From positions 81,846,001 to 81,910,000 of the forward strand of contig NC_134013.1 in the NCBI RefSeq assembly GCF_040712315.1: a stretch of 64,000 nt of DNA, given 5' to 3'. Made by a program: the position numbers and the translations under genes. Under the pieces are notes generated by a model, which did no database searches, was not told the DNA's origin, and saw nothing but the letters and a program-made list of their open reading frames with translations. The stretch's first letter is position 1. Each line of letters starts with the position of its first letter. The DNA comes from Castanea sativa. Taxonomy: Eukaryota; Streptophyta; Magnoliopsida; Fagales; Fagaceae. Positions 58,994 through 64,000 of the stretch are shown in pieces.

Positions 58994-59578
58994 ATCTATG
59001 ATGCACGGACACGGCGCCGGAGGTGCCGCACTCGTGTCCGACGCGGCGCGACGCGGCAACGCGCGAGGGACGCTGTTGCTCGCACGTCGGTGCCACGTCG
59101 GGCCGCGTTTGCCACATGGTTTCTTCTTTTTTTCAGCCGACTCGCGCCGATGCGGCTTGAATCGTGCCGACTCGGCGCCGATTCGGCCAGAATCGGGCCG
59201 TATCGGCCGGCGACCAAAACGGCCGAAACAAGCCCGAAATGGCCGAAACAGGCCAAAATCAGCCTTGAATCATGCCAGAATAGCCGAAATCGGCTCTGAA
59301 TGAGACCCAAAAACCCTAAATATGTCCTTCCTCAAATTTATTTTGAATATTTGTTGCTTCTTTTGTGTTTTCTTTTTGGTTTTGTGTTTTGTGTTTTGTT
59401 TTGTGTTTCTTGCTTTCTTCTTTCTTTGTTTTGTGAATCAATGCATAGTAATATGTTTTTTAAGAATATTTTAATAGTAAAAATATATAGAAAATATAAA
59501 TAAAAATATTTTTAATAATTTTTTAATTGCCGAGTCCCGCCGCACCCGCACCCGCACCCGCACCCGTGCTTCATAGAT
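58994..59578. mobile_element. GC-rich-ended MITE (Mutator-like)
   Basis: Left ATCTATGATGCACGGACACG and right inverse ATCTATGAAGCACGGGTGCG (from plus CACCCGTGCTTCATAGAT). The subterminal arms are GC-rich, and the right one has a CCGCAC hexamer repeated four to five times (59533-59563). The middle is AT-rich and non-coding. 585 bp. Abuts the preceding SINE-like repeat directly. Confidence 0.75.
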
Positions 59579-60024
59579 AAAAAAAGAAAAAGAAAAAGTT
59601 CAGCCACTTGGCAGTTGGCACACATAGCATGCCCCATTTGCAATAAGGCAGCTGAATCCTCACCACGTCTATTTCAAACTTGTGATTTGTGAATTTGCTA
59701 AGGCAATCTAGTTTTGCAGCAAATGGAATATCAAAATAGAAAATTTAAAGGTGAACAGTTGTGCCAGTTGCTAAATTGGTTCAAGAGCTCATAGACACCA
59801 GAGATTTCCGATTTCAGAAAATGGGTTTGTCTCAGAATTTTTTCTATTCTCAAGTCTCAACTATTGGTTTTGATAAAATCTGGAAAGCAAGGAAACAGGT
59901 GGTGTTCGCAAACAAGAAAATTAATATGGACCATTTCTCATCCTTGGTTTGAAATTTCATGAGCCATTTAATAGAATATATACAAAAATAAATAAGATAT
60001 GTAAAAAGATTAAATTATTATTAA

Positions 60025-60083
<59 letters not shown>

Positions 60084-60213
60084 TATTATGGACTGGGCAG
60101 GCAAGACAAACAAAACTCATCCCCATTCCGTCACTTCTTAAAAGAAGGAAAAAAGAAAAGAAAAAAGAACTTGTACAGAACATGAAGAAAGAAACTGAAC
60201 AAAGAAATTTTAG

Positions 60214-60345
60214 GGGGTGTTTGGTAGAATAGTTTGAGATGAGATATTTGTAGTTTTTTGAAATTTATGTTGTGGAAATGTGTGTAAAGTTGTTTAAAAT
60301 ATAAAAATATGAGTTTGAGATTGTGTAATAAACAGACCCTAAATT
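60214..60345. mobile_element. Small hAT-type MITE
   Basis: Left AATTTTAGGGGGTGTTTGGT and right AATAAACAGACCCTAAATTT are inverted ends. About 130 bp, AT-rich middle. Confidence 0.6.
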
Positions 60346-60477
60346 TTATCAATATAATAAATAAATTTCTTAATGACTCTGCATTAATGTCTTGTTCATA
60401 TCAGAACTATTTTTTTTTATACAAGATGGAAAATTCTACTATAGTCTAATCTAAGTATATATGAATGTGTGGGTTTC

Positions 60478-60560
60478 AGTTAACTCAATTGGTAAAGTCT
60501 TTGTATAAGAGATTTGAGGTTCAATTCTATCGTCAGGAGCGAACGTTATAGGTTGGAACT

Positions 60561-60565
<5 letters not shown>
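60478..60565 (+). mobile_element. tRNA-derived SINE fragment (family B, internally deleted)
   Basis: GTTTCAGTTAACTCAATTGG is an A-box-like tRNA head and GAGGTTCAATTCTA is a B-box. It then passes to GTCAGGAGCGAACGTTATAG and GTTGGAACTCTT, which belong further 3' in the family as I know it, so the middle is missing. Ends in (TA)n. Confidence 0.6.
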
Positions 60566-60618
<53 letters not shown>

Positions 60619-60622
<4 letters not shown>

Positions 60623-61867
60623 TGGATTCAAGTTACACATTTTTTGCACTATTGGATTTAAGTAGATCCAACGGTAAAAAATAGACCCTCATTAATGCTA
60701 ATATTTTCATTAATCTCATTTATTATCCCTTATTTAATACATTTCATACTTTTTTCTAAACCCAAAAAACTTTATAAGGCTATACAATACCAATTGAGGC
60801 TTTGTCTCCCCAGACTTCAATTGCCTTTTTAGAAATTTATATCAACTCCTAAATAAATAGTTAAGAACTCCTATACTCCAATTCCCTAGTAATTGCAAGG
60901 TGCACTCGAATTCAGGGAAGACCTAGCTTCTTCAGCTTACCTTGATTGGTATAGACAAGCCCAAACAGATGTACGTATCATTTAGAAGGGCCACGTTTGG
61001 TACAATCTCACACAAAGCCTTACTTGACAACAATCTTAGCATTTGCATTTTTGATGTGCAGTAAAAATAATTTTTAAATTGGCATAGTATATCAAAAAAC
61101 AAGAGTAATGCTAGAGAGTTTTGATTGCGCCATTGGAACATGAAGCATATTGAATTACAAGTTCTTAGGGGAAAAGAACAGGACAACCTCCATGATCAAA
61201 CACAAGATAGAACACTTCAACGTGACAAGAACTTACACACATTAGAATGTATACCCAAGCTTTAATAGGGAATAACAAATCTCTTTACTTTGCATAACGT
61301 CAATCAAATATAAAAGAATCATACTTTTGAAATAATAGGTGGTAAAGGCTTTAGCTTCTCCAACAACTTCTCTGATTCGAGAGTCCCAAGCGATCCCACA
61401 GACAAGAATTTTACAATTTCCATCTGTTCAACCTCTTAGAGAATTAGATCATATCTTTGCAACTTCCATGAACAATATTAAAAGATGAAGAACAATATAT
61501 GACACTAAAAGTTTCAAGCATATAGGGCAGCAATAGTTATGTTATTCAACAAAGTACGACAAGCTATAGCTTTTTTGTTTTTGGTTGCTAGCGATCTGGC
61601 CATGGAGGTGGAAGAGCCGTGGAAGAGATAGAGAGAAAAACATGCAAAGAGGAAGAGAGGGACGTGCAATGGAGAGAGAAGGAGTAAGCCGTATAAAGTT
61701 TTTTGGGTTTAGAAATAAGTATGAAATGTATTAAATAAGAGATAATAAATGAGATTAATTAGAATATTAGCATTAATGAGGGTCTATTTTTAACCATTGG
61801 ATCTACTTAAATCCAATAGTTTAAAAAATGTGTAACTCTTTTGAGTTACACCAGGTGTAACTTGAAC

Positions 61868-61880
<13 letters not shown>
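60619..61880. mobile_element. 1.26-kb foldback element with 160-bp terminal inverted repeats
   Basis: Left arm starts GATGGATTCAAGTTACACAT; right arm ends GTGTAACTTGAACCCATC. Long matched stretches include CATTAATGCTAATATTTTCA against AGAATATTAGCATTAATGAG, and AAACCCAAAAAACTTTATA against TATAAAGTTTTTTGGGTTT. The middle (60790-61680) has no recognised protein. Both ends abut microsatellites, (TA)n left and (CT)n/(TA)n right. Confidence 0.8.

Positions 61881-61925
<45 letters not shown>
61864..61925. repeat. Compound (CT)n(AT)n microsatellite
   Basis: About 17 CT units then about 13 TA units, adjoining the right end of the foldback element. Confidence 0.9.
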
Positions 61926-61931
<6 letters not shown>

Positions 61932-62198
61932 GAAATTGCCTCTTAGAAACTTGAACCTCAACTATTGCCATAAACACTATAAAAGGACTATGAATCAATC
62001 AACCGAGTTAATGCATTTTGACTAAAAAATGAATAATTCTCTCTCTCTCTAACGAATGTAAAGTTAAATGCATTTTTATAATCAGGGACTAGTTGATTAT
62101 TTGAGATGGTAGTACAACTGTACAAGTACACGATTTTTTTTTCCATGGGTATACTGATGAAGATAGATATATGTTTGAGGCTTTGAGAAACTTCTTTG

Positions 62199-62414
62199 TT
62201 ACTTTCCTTCTTCTCACTCTTTGGGTCGTTCAGTTGTCACTGCCCACTCCATGTGCGCTGAATCCAACATTAGGCCCAAAACAAGACCTTCCACTAGCTT
62301 GGACTCTTACTTTCCTTCTTCTCACTCTTTGGGTCGTTCAGTTGTCACTGCCCACTCCATGTGCGCTGAATCCAACATTAGGCCCAAAACAAGACCTTCC
62401 ACTAGCTTGGACTC
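62199..62414 (+). repeat. Perfect 108-bp tandem duplication
   Basis: Two adjacent copies, 62199-62306 and 62307-62414, each from TTACTTTCCTTCTTCTCACT to CCACTAGCTTGGACTC. They look identical base for base. 108 bp keeps the open frame through both copies, but I see no gene. Confidence 0.95.
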
Positions 62415-62686
62415 GAGGGGTTGGACAAGTCCAAATATCCATTGTGAGTGTAACTCGTACAAATCTTTTTTTTTTTTTTTTTTGAAATAGTTACAATATG
62501 CTTACAAACTTCACCACTCAAACCATTTTTGTTCTTAAACTTCCAAGTATTTTGTGCATGAGAAGTGCCAATTAACTAGTACAAATCTAAAGATGTATTT
62601 GTGTCATTTTTTTTTTTTTAAAATTTAAATGAGATTTAACACCATATAATTATAATTAGATGGATGAAATTTATTCTTAAGGTCAA

Positions 62687-62996
62687 AATATAAATTACAC
62701 CGGTTAAGTTTGGGTAAATTTTCATTTTTGTATCTAAAATATAATTTTGATCATTTTAGTCTCTAAACTTAAAACATTTTTTTCAAATTGATGATTCTAT
62801 TTATTGTTGTCTATGAAATTGTCATTAACTTCAATAAACATGGATTGTATCATATATGTGAATAGTATTAGTTTTATAAATCGCAATGGACAAAAGGACC
62901 AACTTGACATGAATGTTAAAGTTTAAAAAATTAAAATGATAAAAATAAAAAATATAGATGAATATTGAAAATCCACCCAAACTTAAAGGTTGTAAT
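62687..62996. mobile_element. MITE-like inverted-repeat element
   Basis: Left AATTACACCGGTTAAGTTTG and right CAAACTTAAAGGTTGTAATT are inverted. The inner TTTTGATCATTTTAGTC pairs with AAATTAAAATGATAAAAA. About 310 bp. Related in design to 34979-35300. Confidence 0.6.
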
Positions 62997-63177
62997 TTTT
63001 GTTATTAAAAAAAAAAATCTAATTTGAGTTTCAGTTAAATCTTAACTATGAAGAATCGAAGATGACCCTTGTGATTATCTAGAACAAAAAAAGGGGTATA
63101 CATGCACTGAACTCAAGATTCATTCTTACCAACGGGTCTGTAGAGAATTATTGAAGCCAAATTTTTTTTTTTTTTTT

Positions 63178-63290
63178 AAGTTTCAATTAACTTAACTGGT
63201 AAAATTTTTTAAGATTGAATAAGAGATTTAGGATTCGAATTTCGCTTACACAAAAAAATTATTGGTGTCTTATCCTTGTAATAAAGAATA
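63178..63290 (+). mobile_element. tRNA-derived SINE (family B)
   Basis: AAGTTTCAATTAACTTAACT plus GGTAAAATTTT is the tRNA-like head. AGGATTCGAATTTCGC is a good B-box. ATTATTGGTGTCTTATCCTT and TAATAAAGAATAATCATCAT form the body. A fuller version of the copy at 60478-60565. Confidence 0.65.
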
Positions 63291-64000
63291 ATCATCATGA
63301 AATGAACCATTGATTGAAAACTTATCTTATCTATCAAAAAAAAATTTACAAATCAGAAAACTCAAGAATCTAGATTGAACCAATACAAAACAAGTACGCT
63401 ATTGCTTTGTTAGTGACAGCCAAAGTAGTCAATTTAACTCTCATGATAGGTACTGCCTTCTTGGCCTTCATAAATCTCCCGGAATTTGTCGAAGGCAATG
63501 GCCAAGCCTTGGAAAATCCACCCTTGAAAATGATAGTCTGAAGCAAGGCTAAAGCCTAGCTAGGAGGTTGTGACTTGTGAGGGCGATGGCCTCCAACCTC
63601 CCCAAAATTACTAATCCTATTCCTACCAACTAATTTTTTTTACTGAATTCATACCTATCTTCAAGATTTTTACCACTAACACCTACCTGAGGTTTTTTTT
63701 TTTTTTTTTTTTTTTTTGGGTTTCGTGGGCTATGAATTGATCCACCTATGAAGAAAAATAAGTATGATTTTTGATCTAACAGTAGTACTCAGAGAGTTAA
63801 AGTTGGTTTAACATTTCTTTAAAAAAAAGTGATATCGATAGCTAGATTAGGTGGGTGTATAATAATAATAATAAAAGTTGGGCTTATAAGTTATGGTTGT
63901 GCTAAGCCTTCAAGTGACTACTCTTACTAATTAGTAAATTAAATTCATATTATTTGTTATGATATATTACCTCAAATTAAGAGATAACATTTAACAACTA

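Larger units (their letters stand above)
59580..64000. other. Repeat-rich intergenic region, no gene
   Basis: No exon recognised. It contains (AT)n at 60031-60066 and 60566-60618, a small MITE at 60214-60345, SINE-like pieces at 60478-60565 and 63178-63290, the foldback element at 60619-61880, a perfect 108-bp tandem duplication at 62199-62414, an inverted-repeat element at 62687-62996, and a T-run at 63693-63718. Confidence 0.6.

Noticed and set aside
58996..59310. Arginine/alanine-rich frames on both strands
   Set aside because: They lie in the GC-rich end of a MITE, where stops are rare; no conserved protein.
62171..62485. 104-codon frame with a duplicated leucine-rich segment
   Set aside because: The duplication is explained by the 108-bp DNA tandem repeat, and the frame ends in a poly(T)/poly(F) run.

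Overview
This is nuclear DNA from a flowering plant, very probably a woody eudicot. The family-level guess (Fagales, oak/chestnut-like) rests only on the style of the repeats and is an inference. The sequence is AT-rich by eye. Genes are split by GT-AG introns, and the space between them is filled with short inverted-repeat transposons, LINE and SINE fragments and microsatellites. No bacterial or phage-like gene organisation is present.

Eight protein-coding genes can be reconstructed, seven of them on the minus strand. From left to right they are: the N-terminal half of a group-I cyclic nucleotide-gated channel (exons at 2877-2935, 1395-1977 and 415-627, running off the left edge); a plastid-type lysophosphatidic acid acyltransferase, LPAT1/ATS2-like (10968-12611, 5' end unresolved, perhaps reaching 14539); the TRAPP subunit TRAPPC4/Trs23 (15921-19834, complete, 141 aa); a 78-aa single-pass membrane protein (22685-22921); an APO1-like plastid protein (24772-29637, 450 aa); two head-to-head early nodulin-like phytocyanins (38720-39923 minus and 44981-45612 plus); and the signal recognition particle receptor alpha subunit (46639-50211, nine coding exons, 621 aa). 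One tRNA-Ile(AAU) gene lies at 20002-20075.

The mobile component is rich. A Ty1/copia element (54046-58386) has both LTRs, a 5-bp target duplication, an initiator-Met primer site and a broken pol. It sits inside the RNase H reading frame of an older LINE. A 1.4-kb near-palindrome (about 37078-38467), several 1.2-kb foldback elements (16715-17960, 43375-44573, 60619-61880) and at least ten MITE-like elements occupy introns and intergenic space. Three different tRNA-derived SINE families appear to be present.

The genes do not form a pathway. They are ordinary housekeeping or organelle genes that happen to be neighbours. The two phytocyanins are the only clear local duplication. I see no undescribed multi-gene system. 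The most unusual structures are the nested palindrome at 37-38.5 kb and the dense W-box plus TGACG motif array in the copia leader at 57.78-57.97 kb.
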